Notes: a model not told the origin generated them from the sequence alone. A stretch of DNA of 64,000 nt from Candidatus Altimarinota bacterium (GCA_028281045.1 JANQKP010000006.1:1-64000), one strand, 5' to 3'; shown: positions 52,166 through 60,682, counted from the first letter of the stretch. Translations and numbers: made by a program.

Positions 52166-53107
52166 ATGTTTGGAAAAGGAGATGCCGCCCTTGGGGCGAT
52201 CAAAGTCCTTTTCTACTTTCTGACCGAGGTCAGTAGTAGATTAGTCAATTTCATCCTGGGTAACGTGGCGCAAGTGCCGTTTTACCCTTTTCCCAAAAAC
52301 ACTTTTGACGACTGGGCTGGATACCTGGTCGCGACGTCGGTCTGGATCATGTGGTTCATGTTCCTGCACCGATTCAAAAAGATCGACGAACTGTGGGATA
52401 GGGCGAGCTCATTGCAAACCCTGGCACGCTGGCTGTCAGAGCCAAAAGCCCCCATGGTCCTGAAGATCGTTTACTGGATCATTGTCATAGTCTCAGGGTT
52501 TCTCTGGTTCATTGTTTTGTTCTATCACATCCGGGTTGTGCGCTTCTTGTTCAGCATGAGCGTTATCAACTGGGTGGCGAACAAGCCAATAACCACTGTG
52601 CTTGGATTCTGTGTGTGGATGTGGGCTGAGAAGTTCCACGCCGCCACTCGTGAAGAGCGCATTCAACTCTGGAACAGGCATGTTTCCGAACAACCAAAAA
52701 CGCGAGCTCAGTGGCTGAGCGAACGAGCAAACTTCCTGCTGTTCTTTGTCTTCGGAGACTACATATCCGAAGAGTCGTTCAGTAAGTGCAAACGCTGCAA
52801 ACATGCTATGGAGCATGATGCTAAAAAGTGTGTCTACTGTGGCTGGGAGAACCCCCAAGCCCCCTGGAAATGTGAGTGTGGCGAGGAAAACAATAATCCG
52901 CTGAGCGTCTTTTGTGTGCACGGCAACCCTCGACCCCCTCGACCCCCCGCAATTCCTACGACCACTTGCCCAGCCTGTAGCAGCGCAGAAGTTTCCTTGG
53001 AGGCCAATTTTTGCTGGAAATGCAAAGAGCCAATTGACCTCAGCGAAGAACTCGCAAAAGCCATGTCAGATAATTCGGAAGGAGCAGATCCGCTGGCAAA
53101 TCTTTAG
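52166..53107 (+). CDS. GC-rich membrane protein with C-terminal zinc ribbons
   Basis: 313 residues from the ATG with a perfect AAGGAG 7 nt upstream; an open GTG start 48 codons earlier lacks support. Helices at about 42-60, 95-118 and 130-150 form a membrane domain; the C-terminal third is cytosolic and carries Cys pairs KCKRCKH...KCVYCGW, WKCECGEE...FCVHG and TTCPACSS...FCWKCKE, i.e. two or three zinc ribbons. Family unknown. It is visibly GC-richer (30 of 60 in bases 52261-52320 by hand count) and Trp-rich unlike the surrounding giant genes, and is followed by a 15-bp hairpin. Likely transferred. Confidence 0.75.
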   Translation: MFGKGDAALGAIKVLFYFLTEVSSRLVNFILGNVAQVPFYPFPKNTFDDWAGYLVATSVWIMWFMFLHRFKKIDELWDRASSLQTLARWLSEPKAPMVLKIVYWIIVIVSGFLWFIVLFYHIRVVRFLFSMSVINWVANKPITTVLGFCVWMWAEKFHAATREERIQLWNRHVSEQPKTRAQWLSERANFLLFFVFGDYISEESFSKCKRCKHAMEHDAKKCVYCGWENPQAPWKCECGEENNNPLSVFCVHGNPRPPRPPAIPTTTCPACSSAEVSLEANFCWKCKEPIDLSEELAKAMSDNSEGADPLANL

Positions 53108-53120
53108 AATCGATAACCCC

Positions 53121-53155
53121 GTTACCTGTCCATCGCTAGTCGATGGACAGGTAAC
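53121..53155. repeat. Perfect 15-bp inverted repeat
   Basis: GTTACCTGTCCATCG and CGATGGACAGGTAAC pair perfectly around CTAGT, 13 nt after the stop of the zinc-ribbon gene. No T-run follows, so it is not a standard terminator; it may protect the mRNA 3' end or mark an insertion boundary. Confidence 0.8.
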
Positions 53156-53205
53156 ACTTCCCTTAATAATCAATTAATAATTCATAAATCACTAACCGAA
53201 CTCAC

Positions 53206-54165
53206 ATGGTTAATAAACCCAACAACCCAGGTAGATCAATCCTAGACAAAGTACGAAAGTCCACAGACTTGGAGTACTTTGAAAGCCTGCAAAAAAGAGC
53301 AGGAGGTAAAACTGCTTTTGCGTCGACTAATATTCTAATCACTACGCTTAGAATCAATGAGGTGCAGCCTGAACAGGCAGAAACCATTAGTCAGCAATTT
53401 GGCTTTAGTATGGCTGAATTAAAGCATGCTTTTGACACTCTACTTAAAAAATTAAGCGAGGAAGAGGGCCTTATGATCGACAGAAGTGACATTGTTCAAT
53501 CTGTAAAACCTCTGAAAGAGAGTGTTTTTGAAGACCTATTGCAACTAAATGGAGTCATGCGCAAAGGCATTAAAATACCTGGATTAAAAAGAAAGGGCGC
53601 CATTGAAAGAGTGGATGACTTTATTGCTCTTATGAAAAGAGAAAGTTCACTATGGGCTTCAGTAGAGTCAGACACTGAACACACTTGGGCTGTAGAGCTT
53701 GGTAAAGCCTACAAAGCAATAAAGCCCGAGCTCATCAAAGCCGTTACCTCTGGTGAATTAAAGGGCGCTAGAAGTGCCACCAAAGATGTATTAAACGCAT
53801 CTAAGCCAACGGAGAAAAAAGAGGCTAAAAAGCCTGCAGAAAGTAAAGATAGCTCTGTGGAGGCCCTAGAAGCGTTCCTAGTGGCCCAAATGCAGAATAT
53901 TGTAGGCGCTTTTCAGTCTAAATCAGAGGATGAGTACGTAGAAGAATGGCAAGAGCTCTTTGGAGGACTAGAAAGAAGAGAGGTAGTCGTAAGGCTAAAT
54001 GAAGTATTTGGAGGATCTCTGGGAATGGCCTTGCTTATTGCAACTCCTGAAGACGACTTCATGCAAATTCTAAGAAAACAGAAGCTTGTTACAGGAACTG
54101 AGCTCCATGAATATGTGCCAGAAATGAACGAATTAGCTGAAAAATTCAGCACTGCATTTGCCTAA
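53206..54165 (+). CDS. Unknown soluble protein (319 aa) of the large-protein locus
   Basis: No family recognised. Two helical halves (about 1-190 and 220-319) are joined by a Lys/Ala/Glu linker (KPTEKKEAKKPAESKDSS, about 199-216), a smaller version of the linkers in the 1192-residue protein. ISQQFGFSMAELKHAFDTL near 66-84 resembles a helix-turn-helix-like bundle, but no DNA-binding motif is certain. No membrane segment. Composition is native, so the locus resumes after the GC-rich insert. No clear promoter box directly upstream. Confidence 0.72.
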   Translation: MVNKPNNPGRSILDKVRKSTDLEYFESLQKRAGGKTAFASTNILITTLRINEVQPEQAETISQQFGFSMAELKHAFDTLLKKLSEEEGLMIDRSDIVQSVKPLKESVFEDLLQLNGVMRKGIKIPGLKRKGAIERVDDFIALMKRESSLWASVESDTEHTWAVELGKAYKAIKPELIKAVTSGELKGARSATKDVLNASKPTEKKEAKKPAESKDSSVEALEAFLVAQMQNIVGAFQSKSEDEYVEEWQELFGGLERREVVVRLNEVFGGSLGMALLIATPEDDFMQILRKQKLVTGTELHEYVPEMNELAEKFSTAFA

Positions 54166-54174
54166 AAACTACTA

Positions 54175-54203
54175 TTGACTAATTTACAATAATATTGTAA
54201 AAT
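54175..54203 (+). promoter_or_regulatory. Promoter of the 276-residue protein gene
   Basis: TTGACT (54175-54180), 17 nt, TAAAAT (54198-54203); expected start about 54210, 15 nt before the ATG at 54225. Confidence 0.6.
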
Positions 54204-54224
54204 AAATCTCACTAATTTACTACT

Positions 54225-55055
54225 ATGTTCCACGGTTCAACTACCATCTTCCATCACCAGAATGACGACTCCCACACAGGGATTCGCCCAAAACGTATGA
54301 CCTACAACGTTCTTGAAGGTATCGGTAATAAATGGACCGGATTCAAAGAAGGTGCTAAATCTAAGTACGATAAATTTAAGAGAGCAACGCTTCCTGCGCG
54401 TATTCCTTTTATGCCTATTGGATGGACCGTTAAAGGAAGTCGTTGGGCTTATCAAAAAGGAGATAAAAAATTCACAGAAGCTTGGTACACAGGGAAAGAA
54501 GCTGGAGGAGCCACCAAAGATATGGTGGGACGCCCACTACTAACCCTACTAAGTACTCCTGTTATGAGTGCTTGGCAAAAAACTATTGGAACCACTCGTA
54601 TTGCCTTCAATCGCCTAGTAAATTACCCAAGTAGAATTTGGGGAACTAGACAGCGTTATGCGGAGGCCCTTAAAGATAAAGGGAGTCGTATTTGGAACCT
54701 GCCTACTACCCTACTTGAAAATACTGGTTGGAATCCATTTAAAACCATTAATGGGTGGAGAAAGTCTATTGGACATGTACTTGCTCCTAGCATAACGATG
54801 AACACCTTTGGTCCACTTGTAGAACCTGCAGGAGCCGTGGCTTATAACATTGCAGATTCATACGCTATGTACGGAACCGCACCATTTACCGCAGCGAAAC
54901 AAGGAAGAGAAGGATGGGAACGTATGAAAGGTGCACCACGCGTTGGTGTTGAAAATGCTGCAGCCGCAGAAAAGGCAGAGGCAGCAGCCGCTAAAGCAGA
55001 AGCTAAGAAAGAAGCTGAAAAGGAAGCCGCCGCTAAAGGTGGTAAAGCAGCCTAA
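54225..55055 (+). CDS. Unknown basic protein (276 aa) with Ala/Lys/Glu tail
   Basis: No family recognised. Rich in Trp, Gly, Arg and Lys (about 15-220) with segments such as FKRATLPARIPFMPIGWTV and GRPLLTLLSTPVMSAWQKT, mildly hydrophobic, possibly membrane-surface binding. The last 45 residues are a low-complexity Ala/Lys/Glu helix (AAAAEKAEAAAAKAEAKKEA). No signal peptide. Last native gene of the large-protein locus, with its own promoter. The tail could be a coiled coil or a nucleic-acid-binding tail like those in the 1192-residue protein. Confidence 0.72.
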   Translation: MFHGSTTIFHHQNDDSHTGIRPKRMTYNVLEGIGNKWTGFKEGAKSKYDKFKRATLPARIPFMPIGWTVKGSRWAYQKGDKKFTEAWYTGKEAGGATKDMVGRPLLTLLSTPVMSAWQKTIGTTRIAFNRLVNYPSRIWGTRQRYAEALKDKGSRIWNLPTTLLENTGWNPFKTINGWRKSIGHVLAPSITMNTFGPLVEPAGAVAYNIADSYAMYGTAPFTAAKQGREGWERMKGAPRVGVENAAAAEKAEAAAAKAEAKKEAEKEAAAKGGKAA

Positions 55056-55083
55056 AGCTTAACTGTTCTTTAACATCACAGGG

Positions 55084-55172
55084 TCGTAAAGAGACATGTG
55101 GAAGTGATTCAGATTAGCGTATCTGCACTTGTGCGGAAAAACTACTGAAGCTACTACGTGCCCTCTTTACGA
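55084..55172 (+). promoter_or_regulatory. Structured 5' leader of the 55205 gene
   Basis: TCGTAAAGAG (55084-55093) pairs perfectly with CTCTTTACGA (55163-55172), a 10-bp closing stem. Inside, AAGTG (55102-55106) pairs with CACTT (55126-55130), enclosing AGAT/ATCT with a six-base loop. The element ends 20 nt before AGGAGG. It could be a riboswitch or protein-binding leader, or a separate small RNA; it matches no riboswitch I know. Confidence 0.5.
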
Positions 55173-55204
55173 AGTCTTAGACCGCAATCTCTAGGAGGAT
55201 TGCT

Positions 55205-55690
55205 ATGAACGTAAAACAACTACTTTTTTTGATCCCTTTCCTCGCTATTTTGGCCGGCCCAAGCAGCGCCCTTGCTGAACCGAACTGCTTGGTCATCAAG
55301 GCTACCTACAAAGCAGATCCTTCGCGCGTCAGTGCATCTGATGCTGAAGCCTGTGGCCTTGACCCTGTTGCGAAAAAACAAGAGGCAAAGAAGGCTCCCA
55401 AAAGCCCTTCACAACCCAGAACCCCGCGCCCCAGAGTACAGCCCAGAGACGAAGGATTTGATTTCGACCTTGGCGGCGTTGGAAGCGTTCTTTTCCAGAT
55501 CATATTGATCGTTGTCGCCTTGGGAATTTATCACAAGTTCGTGATCATCCCGAGAGACGAAAAAGAAAAGAAACGCTTTGGTGTCTTGCTCGACACCTTT
55601 GAAGAAAACGGGCAACTCGACAATTCGACGCGCGACGCAATGTGGCGCAAAATGAACAAAGAAGAACCTTTGGTCGACGACTTCGGATAG
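55205..55690 (+). CDS. GC-rich exported, membrane-anchored protein with strong Shine-Dalgarno
   Basis: 161 residues. Signal peptide (MNVKQLLFLIPFLAILAGPS, cleavage probably after SALA near 24), a short domain with two Cys (Cys28 and Cys49, possible disulfide), a Pro/Arg/Lys-rich linker (about 60-82), a membrane helix (about 96-114) and a charged cytosolic end. Family unknown. Like the genes at 24864 and 52166 it is GC-rich (35 of 60 in bases 55381-55440 by hand count) and has AGGAGG 6 nt before the ATG. A structured leader precedes it and a strong terminator follows. Confidence 0.72.
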   Translation: MNVKQLLFLIPFLAILAGPSSALAEPNCLVIKATYKADPSRVSASDAEACGLDPVAKKQEAKKAPKSPSQPRTPRPRVQPRDEGFDFDLGGVGSVLFQIILIVVALGIYHKFVIIPRDEKEKKRFGVLLDTFEENGQLDNSTRDAMWRKMNKEEPLVDDFG

Positions 55691-55703
55691 GCACATCCAC
55701 AAG

Positions 55704-55743
55704 AAAGCCGCGTAACTGTTATAACCAGTGCGTGGCTTTTTTT
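55704..55743 (+). terminator. Terminator after the 55205 gene
   Basis: AAAGCC(GCG) pairs with (CGT)GGCTTT, with an inner ACTG/CAGT helix, followed by TTTTTTT. It abuts the convergent FecR/DUF5667 gene. Confidence 0.85.
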
Positions 55744-57754
55744 ATTGGTTTAAATTCTGTACACGTTCAATTTTACGCTGCACTTGTTTTCCTTTGTATT
55801 CAAGTGCTGCTTTTTCAGCTTCAATAATATAGCGATACATATAGTCTGCAGAGCGTGGGTTTAACTGAGAACGCACTAGATTAATGAATTCCAAATTGTC
55901 TTTGTATCTAGACACTTTCATAAGACGATCGATTTGGTTTTTTTGACCTGTGTAAGAGCTATAAATATTTACTTTTTCTACGAACTCATTTGCCTTAATT
56001 TCAACTGGGGTATAAACAATGGCCTGAGTCGCCTCAGTTGGTTTAAGCGGTTTAATAAGGGCAATGGTGGCTTGTACATCAGATTCCGCTGAAGTACTAG
56101 CGGTATCTACCATGGCTAGAAGTTCAGCATCAGCTTCTAGATCTACAAGATCATCGGCGATGTTATTGATTAGTCTAAGCTGTTCATTACGAGAAATAAG
56201 CACAGATTCTAGTAGTGCTCTACGTTCGTCTTCGTCTTCAATTGCGTTGGCTTCTTGAAGAATAGAAGAGAAGGCTAGTTCATGACTTACGATCACTTCT
56301 TTGGCAGATTCTAAGTTACCTGCATCTACCAGTTCTTGTAGTACTGCAAGGCGCTCATTGGTGTTTTCAAGGCGTACTTGTTCACGTTCTAGTGGCTCTG
56401 AAACAAAGAGCTCTTCGGTCATAAACAGAGCTTCGTTAATTAGCCCTGCAGAAGGTCCACTTGGAAGCGCGGCTACAAGGGTTTTTTGATTGTTCGCTAC
56501 AATGTCATTTGTCACAGAAGCAAGCACATCGTTTCCACTAGCTTCAGCAATTTCACGTGTTGCAGCTTGGTAAGCCATCAGGGCTTCTTTCGCCTCTGGA
56601 GTTTTCCCTTGTTCCATAAGAACAATGGCTTCATGAATGCGCTTATTTGCAATAGTAGTAAGCGCTTTTAGTTCGCTGTCTCCACTAAAGCTAAGGGCTA
56701 GACTTAGGCGTTCTTTAATCTGTTTCACAGGGTATAGGAACTGTCCTGGAAGCACTCCAACGCTGCGTTGCAAGTTCTCAAATTCTTGCATACGTACGTA
56801 AGCAATGTGGTCTTCATCGTAAGCAACATTGGCTCTAGTCCAATCGCTATCGTAATCTACTTTAGTCAGCTCAGAAGCACGTGCAATACGAGAGAAATCT
56901 AAGTTTTGAGTTCCAGGTTTTGCAGCTGTAATCGCTACTTTTTCGCCTGAATTTACTTTTCCATAAGCCACCACCTCATTGGTGTATTGCATCAGCGGAA
57001 GCACATCTACAGAGTGTTTATAAACAGAAAGTGTAGTCGGTAGATTGTTTTCAACCACTACATTAAACGAAGCATGTTTTGCTTCAATAATGCTGTCTCT
57101 AGTCACTAGTTTAAAGCGGGCAAATCCATCATCTACATTCATGGTTTGTACCCATGCGGTTCCTTCGTGAAGGATCATATCAATGGCTGCTTGGCGGGCA
57201 TAACCTTTACTTACATTTACGCTATCTAGGAGCACTAAAGTTCCTGGAGCTAAACGTACTTGGCTATCATCAAAGAAATGAAGCACGGCTTCACTATCTT
57301 CTCCTACTTTAATCAGGTCTCCAGCCGCTAAATTTGTTTGTACAGTAACTTCGTTCCAAATCAGGTAATCCGCATGTTTAACCGTTACATCTCCTTCAAG
57401 TACTTTCAGCACCGTTTCTTCAGAAGCAGATACATATTGCCCCCCATCTACGTATAAAAGCGTAGAGGTCACCGCAAGCATCATCACTAATGTAGAAGCC
57501 GCAAGTCGTTTAAAAAACAGCATCCATGTTGATACATGTTGCTGCGTAATTCGGGCCAGTAGTCTCATACGTGCTTGCGCGACAAAGGCAGGGCGAGGAG
57601 AGACAATTCCAACTTTTTTAAGGACAGAAAGGAGCCAACTTTCATTGGCAGAATTTTCAATGCGACTCATAAGACGAATTTTTGCAGATTTACAAAAATC
57701 ACTGGTAGGTTCTACCTTTTTCATCCCCCTTAGTTGTCGTTCTAATTCTTGCAT
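55742..57754 (-). CDS. FecR/DUF5667 membrane protein, probable anti-sigma factor
   Basis: 670 residues. A cytosolic N-terminus (about 1-78, two similar helical segments with FCKSAKIRLMSRI and FVAQARMRLLARI), one membrane helix (about 84-104), a FecR beta domain (about 112-270; GDLIKVGEDSEAVLHFFDDS, VRLAPGTLVLL), a DUF5667-like segment (GVLPGQFLYPVKQIKERLSL, about 335-400) and a long extracytoplasmic helical region. It starts 45 nt after the ECF sigma gene, so the cytosolic part probably holds that sigma factor and the outside domains sense envelope signals. Cytosolic part lacks the zinc-finger His-Cys motif of ZAS anti-sigmas. Confidence 0.85.
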   Translation of the reverse strand: MQELERQLRGMKKVEPTSDFCKSAKIRLMSRIENSANESWLLSVLKKVGIVSPRPAFVAQARMRLLARITQQHVSTWMLFFKRLAASTLVMMLAVTSTLLYVDGGQYVSASEETVLKVLEGDVTVKHADYLIWNEVTVQTNLAAGDLIKVGEDSEAVLHFFDDSQVRLAPGTLVLLDSVNVSKGYARQAAIDMILHEGTAWVQTMNVDDGFARFKLVTRDSIIEAKHASFNVVVENNLPTTLSVYKHSVDVLPLMQYTNEVVAYGKVNSGEKVAITAAKPGTQNLDFSRIARASELTKVDYDSDWTRANVAYDEDHIAYVRMQEFENLQRSVGVLPGQFLYPVKQIKERLSLALSFSGDSELKALTTIANKRIHEAIVLMEQGKTPEAKEALMAYQAATREIAEASGNDVLASVTNDIVANNQKTLVAALPSGPSAGLINEALFMTEELFVSEPLEREQVRLENTNERLAVLQELVDAGNLESAKEVIVSHELAFSSILQEANAIEDEDERRALLESVLISRNEQLRLINNIADDLVDLEADAELLAMVDTASTSAESDVQATIALIKPLKPTEATQAIVYTPVEIKANEFVEKVNIYSSYTGQKNQIDRLMKVSRYKDNLEFINLVRSQLNPRSADYMYRYIIEAEKAALEYKGKQVQRKIERVQNLNQ

Positions 57755-57798
57755 AAGTATTTAAGCACTATTTATAACGTAAAAATGGACAAAGTGTG

Positions 57799-58353
57799 TC
57801 AAAGTTTGTCTACATTTTTGTCTAGCATAGATCTGAGCTCTTTTAGAGCTCTAGATTGCAATGTTCTAACCGCCCCCTCAGATTTGCCTATTGCGGCTGC
57901 AATTTCAGGGTTTGTAAGGTCATTTATGTATTTCAGCACTATAACCTCCTGATAGTTACCAGGAAGCTTCTTAATGACCTTTTCTAGCCTTATTTTGGTC
58001 AATTTAACCTGTGTTTGCTTCTCTGGATCACTATGCTCCTTATCATCGGCGAAATTATCGTGTATTTCAGACACGCTGTCGTGTTTACGATAATGATCTA
58101 TCACCAAATTATGAGCAATCCTATACACCCATGAAGAAAAAGGGTGTTTAGTAGGTTTATATTTCTTTAAATTCTGCCAAACCTTTAAAAAAGTATCTTC
58201 GGTAAGATCTTCAGCGACTTCTGCTGAAGTTTTGTAATAAATATAGCGATACACTGGTTTTACCAGTTCATCATAAATCTGAGCGAAAGCGTCGCTATCT
58301 CCTGCTTGGGCTTTAACCACCAATGCTTTTAAGTCCTTTTTCTTTTTTGGCAC
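57799..58353 (-). CDS. ECF-family RNA polymerase sigma factor
   Basis: 184 residues. Region 2 (IYDELVKPVYRYIYYKTSAE, then VAEDLTEDTFLKVWQNL, PFSSWVYRIAHNLVIDHYRK) and region 4 (IKKLPGNYQEVIVLKYINDL, then TNPEIAAAIGKSEGAVRTLQSRALKEL split as two helices of a helix-turn-helix) are complete; sigma-3 is absent as expected. Directs RNA polymerase to an envelope-stress-type regulon. GTG start. Stop is TGA, one of three in the window. Followed on the same strand by its likely membrane anti-sigma partner. Confidence 0.94.
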   Translation of the reverse strand: MPKKKKDLKALVVKAQAGDSDAFAQIYDELVKPVYRYIYYKTSAEVAEDLTEDTFLKVWQNLKKYKPTKHPFSSWVYRIAHNLVIDHYRKHDSVSEIHDNFADDKEHSDPEKQTQVKLTKIRLEKVIKKLPGNYQEVIVLKYINDLTNPEIAAAIGKSEGAVRTLQSRALKELRSMLDKNVDKL

Positions 58354-58444
58354 AGCAAAAATAATGAGCCTTTATACTAGCATTCTACGCCTATACAGGC
58401 AACATCACAAAAGAATACACATCAACCAAGGAATTGTTACAAGT

Positions 58445-58472
58445 TTGACAAAAATGAAGCCATTGCTAAAAT
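58445..58472 (+). promoter_or_regulatory. Promoter of the 58497 gene
   Basis: Perfect TTGACA (58445-58450), 16 nt, TAAAAT (58467-58472); expected start about 58479, 18 nt before the ATG. Confidence 0.65.
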
Positions 58473-58496
58473 GACAATCTCTTATTCAATTCACAC

Positions 58497-58811
58497 ATGA
58501 GAAATATTGATAAACAACCTAGTGATTCTCAAAATCCTGAATCTCTATTTGGAGATTTAAAGCGAGTTAAATGTCCTGGAGAAGGATATTATGTTCCAGA
58601 TCATGAAACGCTAGATCAATTCCCTGAACTAACAACCGAACAATCTTTGGTTGTTAAAATAGCTTATAAAGGTGGTATTGGGCCGCGATACTTTGTTGTT
58701 CCAAGCCTGGAATCAATACAAAAAATACGGAGCTTATTCTCCATTACAGATATAATGGCTGAATCACCAACATTTCTTGCTATACAAACAGAAAAGCTGG
58801 AAGCTGCTTAA
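58497..58811 (+). CDS. Small unknown protein
   Basis: 104 residues, no family recognised. Polar N-terminus, then VKCPGEGYYVPDHETLDQFP and ELTTEQSLVVKIAYKGGIGP, a compact alpha/beta fold by appearance; one Cys, no membrane helix or signal peptide. Has its own near-consensus promoter and stops 2 nt before the convergent guaA stop. A role cannot be assigned. Confidence 0.65.
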   Translation: MRNIDKQPSDSQNPESLFGDLKRVKCPGEGYYVPDHETLDQFPELTTEQSLVVKIAYKGGIGPRYFVVPSLESIQKIRSLFSITDIMAESPTFLAIQTEKLEAA

Positions 58812-58813
58812 TG

Positions 58814-60682
58814 CTACTCCCACTCAATCGTTCCTGGTGGCTTATGTGTAAGGTCGTAAAAAATATGAGACACAGCTCCTTCGCCAGTGGCTTTTTCAAC
58901 AATTTTATCTAAAACTTCTAGGTCTATTCTCGCAAAACTTGCGGTCATGGCCTCGGTTGAAACAATAGGTCTTAAAACTACAGATTCACCACCTGTATTG
59001 GTAGATACTGGCATTAAAACTACTGGGAACTGCCAAATGTCATAAGATTCTGGAGCCTCTGCCATGATGGTGTTTACATCATCATCTATTCTTTGGAGTA
59101 GTTCCACACGTGGCTCGCTCAAATCTGCCACAGATAATGAGAATTCTCCTGGCCGACCTGAAAGAGCCAAAATAACACGATTAACCTCAAAAAATCGATT
59201 CGTGATTCCAGTAGAAATAAGTTCTAATTTATCCCAATTTCTGCTATCTGTAAAAATAGCTACAGGGTGTTTATAAGTTCTTTCATCTCCTTGTACTCCT
59301 ACAGACTTGATAGGAAGCACTTGTGCAACTCCTTCAATACCCTGTTCATTGATGAATTTAGTGATATTCTGGCTGGACTCTTCAAAATTTGGCTCACCAA
59401 CTACGGCAATATCTTTTGCGTCTAGGCCAGTTACCTCGGCAGCAAATTCTCTTTGAACGTCTTTACCAGAGTGACAAAGAATGCGCACACCAAGTCCTGG
59501 TCCTGGGAAAGGTTGTCTCCATACGAGTTCGTGTGGAAGCCCAAGTTCTTCACCAAGGTCACGCACTTCATCTTTGTAAAGTTGTGCTAGGGGCTCTATT
59601 ACTTTTCCGGCTTCAATCAGTTCCACCATAAGATCTACTCTGTTATGGTGCGTTTTAATTGTATCGGCATGTTTTGTTCCTCCGGTTTCAATGGTATCTG
59701 GGTAAATCGTTCCTTGTCCTACAACCCATTCATCCATGTTTAAATCCAGTTCTTCTGCCGCTTGTTCTTTCACTTCCCAGAACAGGTTTCCAATAATTTT
59801 ACGTTTTTCTTCTGGCTCTGTTTTGCCAGCAAGCGCCGTTAAGAATTCTGTCTTTTTATCGGCTACGTGTAAGTTTTTAAACCCAGCCGCATCCAGCATG
59901 TTTTTTACTTTATTGGCTTCATCAAGGCGCATTAGCCCCGTGTCTACAAGTAGCCCGTAAACCCGATCTTCACCTAGAGCTTTTTCAAGTAGGGCAAAGG
60001 CAACTGTAGAATCTACTCCACCAGAACATAGTAAGAATACTTTTTTATCTCCCACTTTATCGTGGATGGCATCTATTTCTTCTTTAATGAATTCTTTAAT
60101 AGACCAATCTCTACTTACGCCTGCAATATCTAAGAAATTATCTAACATCTGCATTCCTTCGGTGGAATGCGTTACCTCTGGATGATACTGCACCCCATAA
60201 AATCTGCGTTCTTCATTTGCCACCGCAGAAAAAGGAAGATCTTCACTAGAAGCAATTTCTTCAAAGCCAGGTCCAAGTTCCTCAACGGTATCCCCATGAG
60301 ACATCCACACTTGGTTTTTTTCGCTAATATTTTTAAAGAAACCTTCTGGTTTTTTTACATTAATATTTGCTAGGCCATATTCTTTGGTTCCACCAGCCTC
60401 TACTTTTCCACCGAGTAGGTGTTGCATCAGTTGATGCCCATAACAAACCCCTAAAATAGGTACTCCTAAATCAAAAACATTTTGATCTAATGTCGGTGCA
60501 TCTTCAGCGTAAACACTTTGAGGTCCCCCAGATAAAATAATGGCTTTATATTCCTTTAAATCGTCTGCAGAAACTTCTGGTTCCAGAATTTCAGTATAAA
60601 CCCCGTGGCGCCGCATGCGATTGGCCAGCAAATGAGTGTACTGGCTTCCAAAGTCTAATACGGCAACTTTTTCGTGGTTCAT
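58814..60682 (-). CDS. guaA: GMP synthase (glutamine-hydrolysing), long form
   Basis: 622 residues, about 100 more than the usual bacterial 510-525. Class I glutamine amidotransferase domain (about 1-190) with the nucleophile in VPILGVCYGHQLMQHL and His-Glu in GVQYHPEVTHS; ATP-pyrophosphatase domain with FLLCSGGVDSTVAFALLEK (SGGVDS loop); dimerisation domain ending FYDLTHKPPGTIEWE, the canonical PPGTIEWE terminus. The extra length is an insertion in the C-terminal domain (region around 440-540), like the long eukaryotic-style enzymes. Makes GMP from XMP. Monocistronic. Confidence 0.94.
   Translation of the reverse strand: MNHEKVAVLDFGSQYTHLLANRMRRHGVYTEILEPEVSADDLKEYKAIILSGGPQSVYAEDAPTLDQNVFDLGVPILGVCYGHQLMQHLLGGKVEAGGTKEYGLANINVKKPEGFFKNISEKNQVWMSHGDTVEELGPGFEEIASSEDLPFSAVANEERRFYGVQYHPEVTHSTEGMQMLDNFLDIAGVSRDWSIKEFIKEEIDAIHDKVGDKKVFLLCSGGVDSTVAFALLEKALGEDRVYGLLVDTGLMRLDEANKVKNMLDAAGFKNLHVADKKTEFLTALAGKTEPEEKRKIIGNLFWEVKEQAAEELDLNMDEWVVGQGTIYPDTIETGGTKHADTIKTHHNRVDLMVELIEAGKVIEPLAQLYKDEVRDLGEELGLPHELVWRQPFPGPGLGVRILCHSGKDVQREFAAEVTGLDAKDIAVVGEPNFEESSQNITKFINEQGIEGVAQVLPIKSVGVQGDERTYKHPVAIFTDSRNWDKLELISTGITNRFFEVNRVILALSGRPGEFSLSVADLSEPRVELLQRIDDDVNTIMAEAPESYDIWQFPVVLMPVSTNTGGESVVLRPIVSTEAMTASFARIDLEVLDKIVEKATGEGAVSHIFYDLTHKPPGTIEWE

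Noticed and set aside
53121-53155. 15-bp hairpin as an intrinsic terminator
   Set aside because: No T-run follows on either strand, so it was listed only as an inverted repeat.
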